Shown: in pieces, positions 5,885 to 12,877 of the stretch
How positions within the stretch are numbered: position 1 is the stretch's first letter
Layout of the letters: each line of letters starts with the position of its first letter
Assembly: GCA_946886275.1 (NCBI GenBank)
Contig: CAMPIH010000051.1
Location: 1 to 13,543, forward strand
Direction: 5' to 3'
Length of the DNA: 13,543 bases
From: an uncultured Sphingosinicella sp.
GTDB lineage: Bacteria > Pseudomonadota > Alphaproteobacteria > Sphingomonadales > Sphingomonadaceae
Made by a program: the position numbers and the translations under genes
The notes under the pieces: generated by a model
Told to the model about the DNA's origin: nothing
Seen by the model: the letters and a program-made list of their open reading frames with translations, nothing else
Database searches by the model: none

Positions 5885-7342
5885 TTGGCGACAAAAGCCG
5901 ACGAAATACCGGATCTGATCGACCGGCTCTGCGAAATCTACGAGGAATCGGTCGGCGGCCTGCGAAGTGCGCTCGCCCATTATCTCAAGACCGGCGAACC
6001 GCCCTCGCCGCGCAAGCGGGCCAAGGGGATCTTCGCCTATCCGGAACTTCGGCTCGATTATCCGCACGGCGCGCCGATCCAGTTTCCGCCGCGCGCCTTC
6101 GGCCGGCTCAACCAGCCCGGCCGCTATGCGATCAGCATCACCCGGCCGCGGCTGTTCCGCAAATATCTGAGCGAGCAGCTCCATTATCTCGTCAACGATT
6201 ATGAGGTGGAGCTGTCGGTTGCCAGGAGCCCGAGCGAAATCCCCTTCCCCTACGTTCTCGACGGTTCCGAGGACCTCCGGCTCGACGAGGTCAAGGCGGC
6301 CGATCTGTCCCGCTGGTTCCCGACCACCGAGCTGTCCCACATTGGCGACGAGATCGTCGACGGCGTCTGGACCCAGCCTTCGGGCGGAGCGCGGCCCCTG
6401 TCGATGTTCGACGGGCCGAGGGTCGATTTCAGCCTCGCCCGCCTGCGCCACTATACCGGCACGCCGTCGGAGCACACCCAGCGCTATCTGCTGTTCACCA
6501 ATTATGTCCGCTATGTCGACGAGTTCGTCCGCTGGGCGGTGGACGAGCTGAACCGCGAGGACAGCCCGTTCGAAGCGCTTTCGGCGGCCGGCGGAGTCTA
6601 TGTCACCCGCGGCATGGAGAATGCGGTCGCGGCGGTGTCGGAAGGCGGATGGCGCAAGCACCAGATGCCCGCCTACCATCTGATCGCGCCTAACGGCGGC
6701 GGGATCACCCTGGTCAATATCGGGGTCGGGCCGTCCAACGCGAAGACGATCTGCGACCATCTCGCGGTGATGCGTCCCGAAGCCTGGCTGATGATCGGCC
6801 ATTGCGGGGGGTTGAGGCCGAGCCAGTCGATCGGGGACTATGTCCTCGCCCATGCTTATCTTCGCGACGACCATGTCCTGGACGACGTGCTTCCGATCGA
6901 GATCCCGCTGCCCGCCATGGCGGAGATCCAGCAGGCCCTGTTTGACGCCGCCGTCGTCGTCACCGGCGAGGAACCGCACGAGCTCAAGCACAGGCTTCGA
7001 ACCGGCACCGTCGTCACAACCGACGACCGCAACTGGGAGCTTCGCTACACATTGTCGGCGCTTCGCTTCAATCAGTCGCGGGCGGTGGCGATCGACATGG
7101 AATCGGCGACGGTCGCTGCCCAGGGCTATCGCTTCCGTGTCCCTTACGGGACCTTGTTGTGCGTCTCCGACAAGCCTCTCCACGGCGAGATCAAGCTGCC
7201 GGGCCAGGCCAACGCCTTCTACGAGCGGGCGATCAGCCAGCATCTCAGGATCGGAATCGAGACCCTTCGAATCCTGAAGCGCGACGGTGCCCAGCTCCAT
7301 TCGCGCAAATTGCGAAGCTTCGACGAGCCGCCCTTCCGCTAG
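5885..7342 (+). CDS. amn: AMP nucleosidase
   Basis: This cytoplasmic enzyme hydrolyses AMP to adenine and ribose 5-phosphate and helps set the adenylate pool. In E. coli it is activated by ATP and inhibited by phosphate. The 485-residue product is nearly the same length as E. coli Amn (484). An N-terminal AMP nucleosidase domain (about 10-165) precedes a phosphorylase-like nucleosidase domain (about 265-465). Motifs in the second domain are NIGVGPSNAKT (278-288), IGHCGGLRPSQSIGDYVL (304-321), AIDMESATVAAQGYRF (402-417) and CVSDKPLHGEIKLPGQAN (426-443), which carries the catalytic-region Asp D429. The end, LHSRKLRSFDEPPFR, is close to the enterobacterial C-terminus. The start is a TTG placed by the AGGAGG. 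Longer upstream versions add residues unlike the family. It is followed by a strong terminator and appears to be a single-gene unit. Confidence 0.96.
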   Translation: MATKADEIPDLIDRLCEIYEESVGGLRSALAHYLKTGEPPSPRKRAKGIFAYPELRLDYPHGAPIQFPPRAFGRLNQPGRYAISITRPRLFRKYLSEQLHYLVNDYEVELSVARSPSEIPFPYVLDGSEDLRLDEVKAADLSRWFPTTELSHIGDEIVDGVWTQPSGGARPLSMFDGPRVDFSLARLRHYTGTPSEHTQRYLLFTNYVRYVDEFVRWAVDELNREDSPFEALSAAGGVYVTRGMENAVAAVSEGGWRKHQMPAYHLIAPNGGGITLVNIGVGPSNAKTICDHLAVMRPEAWLMIGHCGGLRPSQSIGDYVLAHAYLRDDHVLDDVLPIEIPLPAMAEIQQALFDAAVVVTGEEPHELKHRLRTGTVVTTDDRNWELRYTLSALRFNQSRAVAIDMESATVAAQGYRFRVPYGTLLCVSDKPLHGEIKLPGQANAFYERAISQHLRIGIETLRILKRDGAQLHSRKLRSFDEPPFR

Positions 7343-7410
7343 GCGGGGGGTCGAGCGACGTCAGGCCCGCGCGGATCGCGGGCCGCGCTCGATTTCTCAA
7401 AGCTTCGTGT

Positions 7411-7440
7411 TCCTGGATTCCGGCTTTCGCCGGAGTGACG
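7411..7440. repeat. REP-like intergenic palindromic repeat
   Basis: The stretch contains a perfect 6-bp inverted repeat, TCCGGC (7419-7424) and GCCGGA (7429-7434), around a TTTC loop, flanked by CCTGGAT and GTGACGA. This layout resembles the dispersed intergenic palindromes common in sphingomonads and other proteobacteria. A second arm, GCCGGAATC at 7457-7465, is a perfect partner for GATTCCGGC at 7416-7424, so two alternative hairpins are possible. Copy number elsewhere in the genome cannot be seen from this window. Confidence 0.6.
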
Positions 7441-7466
7441 ACGCGAGTGCGCCTTCGCCGGAATCG

Positions 7467-7500
7467 AAAACGCCGGCAGCCGCGAGGCCACCGGCGTTTT
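7467..7500. terminator. Bidirectional intrinsic terminator between amn and the TonB-dependent receptor
   Basis: A perfect 10-bp stem, AAAACGCCGG (7467-7476) and CCGGCGTTTT (7491-7500), encloses a 14-base loop. Each strand ends the hairpin with a short T run, so it can stop amn on the plus strand and the receptor on the minus strand. It lies 17 bases beyond the receptor stop and 125 bases beyond the amn stop. Confidence 0.85.
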
Positions 7501-7517
7501 GCGAATTTCAGACCGGA

Positions 7518-10500
7518 TCAGAAATCGTAGCTGATTCCGACCTTCAGGCGCCAGACCGACGAGCTGACGTTGATCTGATTGTCGTTCTCGATCGACTCGA
7601 GCCCGTTGAAGCCGCTGATGATGTAGCGGCCCTGGGCGTCCACACCGGTGTTTCCCGGGCCGGTACTGCCGAGAGAGGCGACATCCTGAAGCCCCGAGAA
7701 GTTGCGGCGGCGGTGAACGTTCCAGTCGCTGTCGAGCAGGTTCAGGAAATTGTCCACCATCGCGAACACCCGGATCTTGTCGTCGCGGCCGAAGAAGCGG
7801 CCCGGCCCCGGAAGCTCCTGAGAGAAGCTGAGATCGAGGTCGTGATACCAGTCGTTGGTGCAGCTGTTCCGCTCGATCGTCCGGCCGGCGAAGTCGCGGG
7901 CGCAGCCAAGCGACGCGGCATAATCTGCCAGCTGCTGGACCGCCGTCATGTTCGACAGAGGTGAGATGTTCGGATCGGTGATTCCCGTGGGAATGTAGGC
8001 CAGCGCATTGTTGTTGCCCGACGCGCTGTCGTTGAACACGCCACCGCCTCCGAAGGTGAGGCTGTAGGGACGGCCCGACCTGGCGACGTAGGTGAACGAG
8101 AAGGTCGAATCCAATTCTCCGAAGAACTGCTCGCGCCACCGGCCTTGGAGGGTCAGATTGTGGCGGCTCTCGTAGAAGCCGCGAGAGGCATCCGGATTCT
8201 GGCGATCGAAAGCCGCGCTCAGATCATAGTTCGAACCCGCCGTGGAATTGTACAGGTTCCGACGATCCTGAGCGTCGGTGTAGGCATAGCCCAGGCTGAA
8301 GAACAGGCCGCCGCCCGGGGTCAGGAACCCGCCGTCGAAATCCTTGGACAGGATGAACGAGGCGATGTGGCTACGATAGCCGTCCGAATTGGTCAGCATC
8401 AGCTCGTCGTCGCGGCTGGTGTTGAAGCAGACCGAGGTGACCCCAGTATAGACCGGCACCGGATTGATATCGACCAGCTCGGCGTTGCAGCCGGCGACGT
8501 TGGGATCGATCGCGCGGTAGATCGGACGCCCGTCGATGGTCGAGCCGCTCAGGCCGAGAGCCGGATTGATCGTCTGCGACAGATCCACGATCGTGAACGG
8601 ATTCTGGTACTTGCTGTAGATATAATCGAGGTTGAGGCGCCAGCCGCTGAAGAAGCCGGTCGGAGCGAAGTCCAATTCCGACTGAAAGCCGATATTGGCG
8701 CGAAGCACCGTCGGCATCTGGATGTCCGGATCGATCGACTGGGTATCGCCCTCGCCGCGAGCGGCGCGCGAAATGCCATTCGCCTGGATACAGGACGGGA
8801 CTCCGGTGAAGCTGCCGCCAACGACGACGTCGATCTGACCGCTCGGGCAGCCGGACGACTGGCTCGTGCCTTCCGCGAAACCGAAGCCGTTATTCTGGAA
8901 GGCGTTGCCGAACCAGACCAGGGGATCGCCGCCTGCGAACCGGCCGACGCCGCCGCGCAGCTGGGCGCGGGAGAAGACGCTGAAATCGTCGAAATCATAA
9001 GTGAAGCCGAGCCGCGGCATGATCACCGGATCGAGATCGTTGAACCCGGTCGTGTTTGGGAAGCCGTAGCGCTGAAGGAACAGCGGATTGATGTCCGGAT
9101 TGTCACCGTCGTAAAAATCGGTGCGCACGCCGAGCACGACGTTGAGCTGGTCGTTCAGGCGCCAATCGTCCTGAAGATAGAAGGAATAGGTGTCGCGCCG
9201 GAATTCGGCGGCAGCGTCGGTGACGTCGCCGGTGCGCGAGAAGTTGCCGAACGCGCCTTCGGTCTGACCGCTGACGACAGTGTTCGGGAAGGTGCTCGTC
9301 TGATTGTTCCCGGTGCCCGGAGAAAGCAGACCCGCCTCGAGATCTTCCGCATTGCGGAAGACCAGAGTGCCGGTGGCGTTCTGGACGAACAGGTTGAACA
9401 AATCGGCGCGATTGAGCTCGAAGCCGGCCTTGAACTGGTGATTGCCGGCATCGAGGTTCAGGAGCGCGCGATATTGCTCGAGCGAGGTCCGAAGATCGTT
9501 GGCCGAGCGCGAATTGCCCGGGCCGGCGAGAACGGTACCGCTCGGAACGTCGCCGGGATTGTCGATGCCGACGATGATCCGGGGGATCGGGTTGGCCGAC
9601 TGAGCCTCGCCGCCGCCGACCGGATCCTGCCGATCGGTGATCTTCGAACGGGAATAGCGAAGCTCGGTCGAGATCGAATCCGTGATCTGCGAGTAGAGGC
9701 GGGCCGAATAATAATCCGAGAAGGTCCCGCTGACGAGGAAGGTGTTGAGACCGGTAACCTGCGGAGAGCCCTGGCTGTTGAAGAAGTCGTCGGCACGAAC
9801 GGTGCCTTCCTCGAGCCGCTGATAGGTGACTTCGAGCCGGTGGTCGTCGTTGATCTGCCAGTCGACGCGACCGAAATAGCGGTCATTGTCGAACGGGCGG
9901 CTCGTCACCAGCGGTCCGGTGTCGATTCCGTAGACGCGGCTAAGGATCTCGGAGATCCGGTTGAACTCGGCGACCGGAACGCCCGCCAGCTCGTTCGGAT
10001 AGCCGGCGCCGGCGGGACCGTCGTCCTGCGACTGACCGGCCTCATGATGCTCATAGGCACCGAAGAACCAGAGGCGATCCGGAATGATCGGGCCGCCGAG
10101 ATAGGCGCCCCAGCGCTTCTCGGCCTCGACCGGAGCAACGGAGCGGTCGGCGACATTCTTGCCGCGCATGCCGTCGCCCGAATATTCGAAGAAGGCGCCG
10201 GCCTGGACGCGGTTGCTGCCCGACCGGGTGACGACGTTGACGGCGCAGCCGGTGAAGTTGCCATATTCGACGTCGAACGGCGCGAACTGGACCTGGGTCT
10301 CGCGGACCGCGTCATAAGGCAGCGGAGTCGAGCTGCGCGACGAGAAACCGGTATCGTTGAGGCCGTAGACGTCGCCCTGGAAGACGCCATCGACGGTGAA
10401 GGCGTTGCCGCGGTCATTGCCGCCGAGGCAGGAGATTCGGTCGACGCCCGAGCCGCCATCGTCGCGGTCGAGGCTGACTCGCGGATCGACTCGGATGATG

Positions 10501-10979
10501 TCGCGGATGTCGCGGTTGAAGGTCGGCGCGTTCTGGAGAACTTCCTGGCCGAAGGATGTGCCCGGACCGATGGCGCGGAGCTGAATGTTCGCGCGCTGGC
10601 CGGTAATGACGATCGTCTCGTCGGCGGCGGTGCCCGAGGATTCGAGATTGAAGCTGAGCGCGGTCGCGCCCTGAAGGCTGATCGTGATATCCTCGACCGT
10701 CTGGCCCTGGTAGCCGGCCGCCGAGGCGGTCACCGAATAAGGGCCGCCGACGGTGAGGCTGCGAGCGACGAAACGGCCGCCATTGTCGGTCTCGAGGGTG
10801 CGGGTGACTCCGGTTCGGACGTCGGTGATGACGACCGCCGCGCCGGCGATCGGAGCGCCGGCGGAATCGGTGACTTCACCCTCGATCTGAGAGGTGATCT
10901 GCTGCGCATAGGCAGAGACCGGCATGACGACAGGCGTGACAAGCGCGGTGCTCGCGCACAGAAGCGGAAAAAATCTCAT
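7518..10979 (-). CDS. TonB-dependent outer-membrane receptor, Oar-like with N-terminal carboxypeptidase-regulatory-like domain
   Basis: This is a 1153-residue outer-membrane beta-barrel transporter driven by TonB/ExbB/ExbD; its substrate is unknown. A signal peptide (about 1-25, ending AYA before QQ) is followed by a carboxypeptidase-regulatory-like beta-sandwich (about 30-112, GEVTDSAGAPIAGAAVVI). A TonB-box-like segment comes next (ETIVITGQR, 121-129), then a plug domain (about 130-255, with NAFTVDGV at 192-199). C184 and C245 could form a disulfide in or near the plug. The rest is a barrel with many alternating Tyr/Phe strands, ending in aromatic Phe (GISYDF). The ATG at 10979 was chosen because it begins the signal peptide and has GAGG eight bases upstream. 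The frame is open 20 codons further, but that would bury the signal. Proteins of this size and layout are abundant in sphingomonads, often for oligosaccharides, peptides or siderophores. No partner gene here points to a substrate. Confidence 0.93.
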   Translation of the reverse strand: MRFFPLLCASTALVTPVVMPVSAYAQQITSQIEGEVTDSAGAPIAGAAVVITDVRTGVTRTLETDNGGRFVARSLTVGGPYSVTASAAGYQGQTVEDITISLQGATALSFNLESSGTAADETIVITGQRANIQLRAIGPGTSFGQEVLQNAPTFNRDIRDIIRVDPRVSLDRDDGGSGVDRISCLGGNDRGNAFTVDGVFQGDVYGLNDTGFSSRSSTPLPYDAVRETQVQFAPFDVEYGNFTGCAVNVVTRSGSNRVQAGAFFEYSGDGMRGKNVADRSVAPVEAEKRWGAYLGGPIIPDRLWFFGAYEHHEAGQSQDDGPAGAGYPNELAGVPVAEFNRISEILSRVYGIDTGPLVTSRPFDNDRYFGRVDWQINDDHRLEVTYQRLEEGTVRADDFFNSQGSPQVTGLNTFLVSGTFSDYYSARLYSQITDSISTELRYSRSKITDRQDPVGGGEAQSANPIPRIIVGIDNPGDVPSGTVLAGPGNSRSANDLRTSLEQYRALLNLDAGNHQFKAGFELNRADLFNLFVQNATGTLVFRNAEDLEAGLLSPGTGNNQTSTFPNTVVSGQTEGAFGNFSRTGDVTDAAAEFRRDTYSFYLQDDWRLNDQLNVVLGVRTDFYDGDNPDINPLFLQRYGFPNTTGFNDLDPVIMPRLGFTYDFDDFSVFSRAQLRGGVGRFAGGDPLVWFGNAFQNNGFGFAEGTSQSSGCPSGQIDVVVGGSFTGVPSCIQANGISRAARGEGDTQSIDPDIQMPTVLRANIGFQSELDFAPTGFFSGWRLNLDYIYSKYQNPFTIVDLSQTINPALGLSGSTIDGRPIYRAIDPNVAGCNAELVDINPVPVYTGVTSVCFNTSRDDELMLTNSDGYRSHIASFILSKDFDGGFLTPGGGLFFSLGYAYTDAQDRRNLYNSTAGSNYDLSAAFDRQNPDASRGFYESRHNLTLQGRWREQFFGELDSTFSFTYVARSGRPYSLTFGGGGVFNDSASGNNNALAYIPTGITDPNISPLSNMTAVQQLADYAASLGCARDFAGRTIERNSCTNDWYHDLDLSFSQELPGPGRFFGRDDKIRVFAMVDNFLNLLDSDWNVHRRRNFSGLQDVASLGSTGPGNTGVDAQGRYIISGFNGLESIENDNQINVSSSVWRLKVGISYDF

Positions 10980-11067
10980 GATGATGTCCTCGATTCCCCA
11001 AGGCGGTAGACGCCGACCCCCGGCCGCGAGCGCCGACACAAGCGGTGCTGCGAACCTGATAGAGAGC

Positions 11068-11096
11068 CTTTAACGGCGATTCGATGACGACTTCAA
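11068..11096 (-). promoter_or_regulatory. Weak candidate promoter of the TonB-dependent receptor
   Basis: Read on the minus strand, TTGAAG (complement of 11091-11096) is followed after exactly 17 bases by TTAAAG (complement of 11068-11073). The -35 box is good and the -10 box poor. It would give a leader of about 80 bases before ATG 10979. This is suggestive only. Confidence 0.3.
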
Positions 11097-11228
11097 GACT
11101 GGCACGGCCGGCCGATCGCTTCCGTCCGGCCGCCGTGGCAGATTACCCACAGTTTTTTGATCTTCGCTCGATTTCGCAGACACCGCAGGCTGTTAGGGCG
11201 GCCCGAAAATGGCTTCGGACCCGCATTT

Positions 11229-11248
11229 GGCCGGCGCATGCGCCGGCC
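11229..11248. repeat. Perfect 20-base palindrome upstream of cdd
   Basis: GGCCGGCGCATGCGCCGGCC is identical to its own reverse complement. It ends 81 bases before the cdd ATG. It could fold as a hairpin of eight pairs with a CATG loop, or serve as a site for a dimeric regulator. No T run follows, so a simple intrinsic terminator is less likely. Confidence 0.7.
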
Positions 11249-11329
11249 GGCGATGTTCACGATTCGTCCCCGGGAACGTCCTGCCGGGGGCATGCTTGGA
11301 CCTCGGCGAGCGACAGGCTATCGTCGGCC

Positions 11330-11773
11330 ATGACCAGCGATTCCCTCATCCAGCGGGCGCGCGAAGCGGCGCTCAAGGCCTATGCCCCTTATTCCCGGTT
11401 CAGCGTCGGCTGCGCGATCGAATCGGTCGACGGCGCGATCGTGCTCGGCGCCAATATGGAGAATGCCTGCTACCGGCTCGGCGTCTGCGCCGAGATCTCC
11501 GCTCTGACCGCGGCCCAGGCTGCGTTCGGGCTCGACAAGATCGCTCGAGTGGCGGTCGCCGGCGGCCACGTCGCCGACGGCGGCCTGGCCGGAGAAGCCG
11601 TGGTCACGCCCTGCGGGGGGTGCCGCCAGGCCATTTACGAAGCGGCCTGCCTGTCCGGCCGGGATATCGAGATCGTCACCGCCAACGGCAGCGGCACCGA
11701 CGTGGAGACGACTTCGATCGATGCTCTGCTGCCGAAGGGTTTCGGGCCGGCGAACCTGGCCGACGCCGGCTGA
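11330..11773 (+). CDS. cdd: Cytidine deaminase (zinc, tetrameric type)
   Basis: This cytoplasmic salvage enzyme deaminates cytidine and deoxycytidine to uridine and deoxyuridine. The 147-residue product is a little longer than the small tetrameric class (about 130-136). The zinc ligands are C53 in VCAE, and C95 and C98 in PCGGCRQ. E55 is the catalytic glutamate. N42 and E44 in ANMENACY are the ribose-binding pair, and F24 in YSRFSVGCAI belongs to the conserved N-terminal strand. The ATG at 11330 gives a normal N-terminus (MTSDSLIQRAREA). The frame is open for 82 further codons upstream, but these are low-complexity, unlike the family and overlap the hairpin region. The ribosome site is weak. 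The gene stands alone on this strand, with a possible short hairpin after it and a nucleoside transporter gene about 1.1 kb away. Confidence 0.93.
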   Translation: MTSDSLIQRAREAALKAYAPYSRFSVGCAIESVDGAIVLGANMENACYRLGVCAEISALTAAQAAFGLDKIARVAVAGGHVADGGLAGEAVVTPCGGCRQAIYEAACLSGRDIEIVTANGSGTDVETTSIDALLPKGFGPANLADAG

Positions 11774-11786
11774 CCGGCTCTCACTT

Positions 11787-11803
11787 CGCGGAAAGCCTCC
11801 GCG
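11787..11803. terminator. Short hairpin between convergent cdd and oxygenase genes
   Basis: A perfect 6-bp stem, CGCGGA (11787-11792) and TCCGCG (11798-11803), has a five-base loop. It lies in the 40-base gap between the two convergent stops. There is no T run, so termination activity is uncertain. Confidence 0.4.
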
Positions 11804-11813
11804 CCGCCTCCGC

Positions 11814-12767
11814 TCAGGCCAGCTTGATCTCGCGAAGCCGCTCCTGGAGATAGTCGTCGGCGGTGATCGGCGGCCATTTCGGCTGCTCGCCGGCGGGCAC
11901 CGTCCCGGGAAGCGCCTCGATGAGGAAATCCGACCGGAAGTGGAGGAAGAAGGGCATCGAGTAGCGCGAATGGCCGCGCCGCTCGGCCGGCGGATTGACC
12001 ACCCGGTGCGACGTCGAGCGGAGCCGGCCGTTGGTCAGGCGCTGGAGCATGTCGCCGATATTGACGACGAGCTCGCCCGGCCTGGGCGCGACCGGAATCC
12101 ACTCGCCTTCTTTGGTGAGAAGCTCGAGCCCGGCTTCCTCGGCGCCGAGCAGGAGAGTGATGGTATTGATGTCCTCGTGGGCGCCGGCGCGGACATGGCT
12201 TCCCGGCTCGCCCTCGATCGGCGGATAGTGGAGCAGCCGCATGACGGAGTTTCCGTCCCTCACCGTGTCGGCGAAATAATCCTCGTCGACGCCGAGATAG
12301 CGGGCGATCGCCTTGAGGATCTTGAGGCCGGTCCGGTCGAAGGTGGCGTAGAGCTCGGTGAAGGTGTCGCGGAAGCTCTCGACCTCTTCCGGCCAGACAT
12401 TGTCGGGCATGTGGCCGCGAAACTTGTGGCCGGGCGGAAGGTCGCGGCCGACATGCCAGAATTCCTTGAGGTCGTGGGCCTTTTGACCCTTGGCGGTCTC
12501 GATTCCGAACGGCGTGTAGCCACGCGCGCCGCCGCCGCCCGGAATATGGTATCGGCGCTTCACCTCGTCCGGCAAAGCGAAGAAGGCCTTCGCCTTCTCC
12601 TCGGCGCGGTGGATCAGCTCGTCGGGGATGCCGTGATCGGCGATGATGGCGAAGCCATAATCCTCGAAGCTTCGGCCGAGCTCGTTGGCGAAACCTTGCG
12701 GATCGCGATCGGATTCGACGAGCGAGACGGAGGCGATGGCGGGACGGTCTTGAGTCAGCATATTCAT
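11814..12767 (-). CDS. 2-oxoglutarate/Fe(II)-dependent oxygenase, isopenicillin N synthase-like
   Basis: This is a cytoplasmic non-haem iron oxygenase of the isopenicillin N synthase/plant dioxygenase superfamily. Its substrate cannot be told from the sequence. The 317-residue product has the N-terminal dioxygenase domain (about 9-125, with GFAIIADHGIPDELI at 38-52). The catalytic jelly roll follows (about 172-278). The iron triad is visible as H197-x-D199 (HEDINTITLLLG) and H254 (STSHRVVNPP). The RxS motif that binds 2-oxoglutarate is R268 and S270 (SRYSMPFF). An ATG at 12767 gives MNMLTQDRP; the second ATG two codons later is an alternative, and neither has a strong ribosome site. It lies downstream of and on the same strand as the nucleoside transporter, 110 bases away, and could be read from that gene or from its own promoter. 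It is not evidence for beta-lactam synthesis. Confidence 0.9.
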   Translation of the reverse strand: MNMLTQDRPAIASVSLVESDRDPQGFANELGRSFEDYGFAIIADHGIPDELIHRAEEKAKAFFALPDEVKRRYHIPGGGGARGYTPFGIETAKGQKAHDLKEFWHVGRDLPPGHKFRGHMPDNVWPEEVESFRDTFTELYATFDRTGLKILKAIARYLGVDEDYFADTVRDGNSVMRLLHYPPIEGEPGSHVRAGAHEDINTITLLLGAEEAGLELLTKEGEWIPVAPRPGELVVNIGDMLQRLTNGRLRSTSHRVVNPPAERRGHSRYSMPFFLHFRSDFLIEALPGTVPAGEQPKWPPITADDYLQERLREIKLA

Positions 12768-12787
12768 GCCGCCGCTTTATCGCCATC

Positions 12788-12819
12788 CCGCTCGCCCGTC
12801 ACTATGGCCTGGCGAGCGG
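12788..12819. other. Stable hairpin between nupC-like and oxygenase genes
   Basis: A perfect 9-bp stem, CCGCTCGCC (12788-12796) and GGCGAGCGG (12811-12819), encloses a 14-base loop. On the minus strand it lies about 60 bases after the transporter stop and about 20 bases before the oxygenase ATG. It lacks a T run. It could be a weak terminator or attenuator, or an RNA 3'-end stabiliser. Confidence 0.45.
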
Positions 12820-12877
12820 CTCGGCGCGTTTTCGACGGCGGAGTCGCGCCTTGCGAACGAGCGCCTGCTTGCCCCGG

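Larger units (their letters stand above)
10980..11329. other. 350-base intergenic region with three GC-rich hairpins
   Basis: This divergent gap holds no gene I can support. It should carry the promoters of both the receptor and cdd. Three inverted repeats are visible. The first is a bulged stem with arms 11103-11114 and 11127-11137, followed about 15 bases later by a run of six T. The second is a perfect 20-base palindrome at 11229-11248. The third is a 6-bp stem, CCCCGG (11268-11273) with CCGGGG (11284-11289). The last two fall in the probable cdd leader and could be a terminator or a leader RNA. No clear cdd promoter boxes were found. Confidence 0.5.

Noticed and set aside
5853..5918. 21-codon ATG frame overlapping the amn ribosome site
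   Set aside because: It is very short, has no good ribosome site of its own and its product has no recognisable character. It is kept only as a possible competing frame in the amn start finding.
5600..7300. 566-codon open frame on the minus strand opposite amn
   Set aside because: It has no recognisable domain and overlaps a full-length, family-typical AMP nucleosidase.
8145..11009. 954-codon open frame on the plus strand opposite the TonB-dependent receptor
   Set aside because: Its product is a low-complexity string of Asp, Glu, Arg, Ala and Ile with no domain. It mirrors the codon pattern of the receptor, which has a signal peptide, plug and barrel. Long antisense frames are expected in high-GC DNA.
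10980..11039. 20-codon N-terminal extension of the receptor
   Set aside because: It would place the signal peptide inside the protein; ATG 10979 has a proper ribosome site.
11093..11293. 66-codon minus-strand frame in the receptor-cdd gap
   Set aside because: The product is Arg/Pro/Gly-rich, without hydrophobic core or motif, and runs through the palindrome. It is more likely noncoding.
11084..11329. 82-codon N-terminal extension of cytidine deaminase
   Set aside because: The added residues are unlike the family, span the hairpin region and would make the protein far longer than known cytidine deaminases.
11814..12767. Beta-lactam biosynthesis gene (isopenicillin N synthase)
   Set aside because: Only the superfamily fold and iron/2OG motifs match. 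No ACV synthetase or other pathway gene is present, and the RxS motif fits a general 2OG oxygenase.
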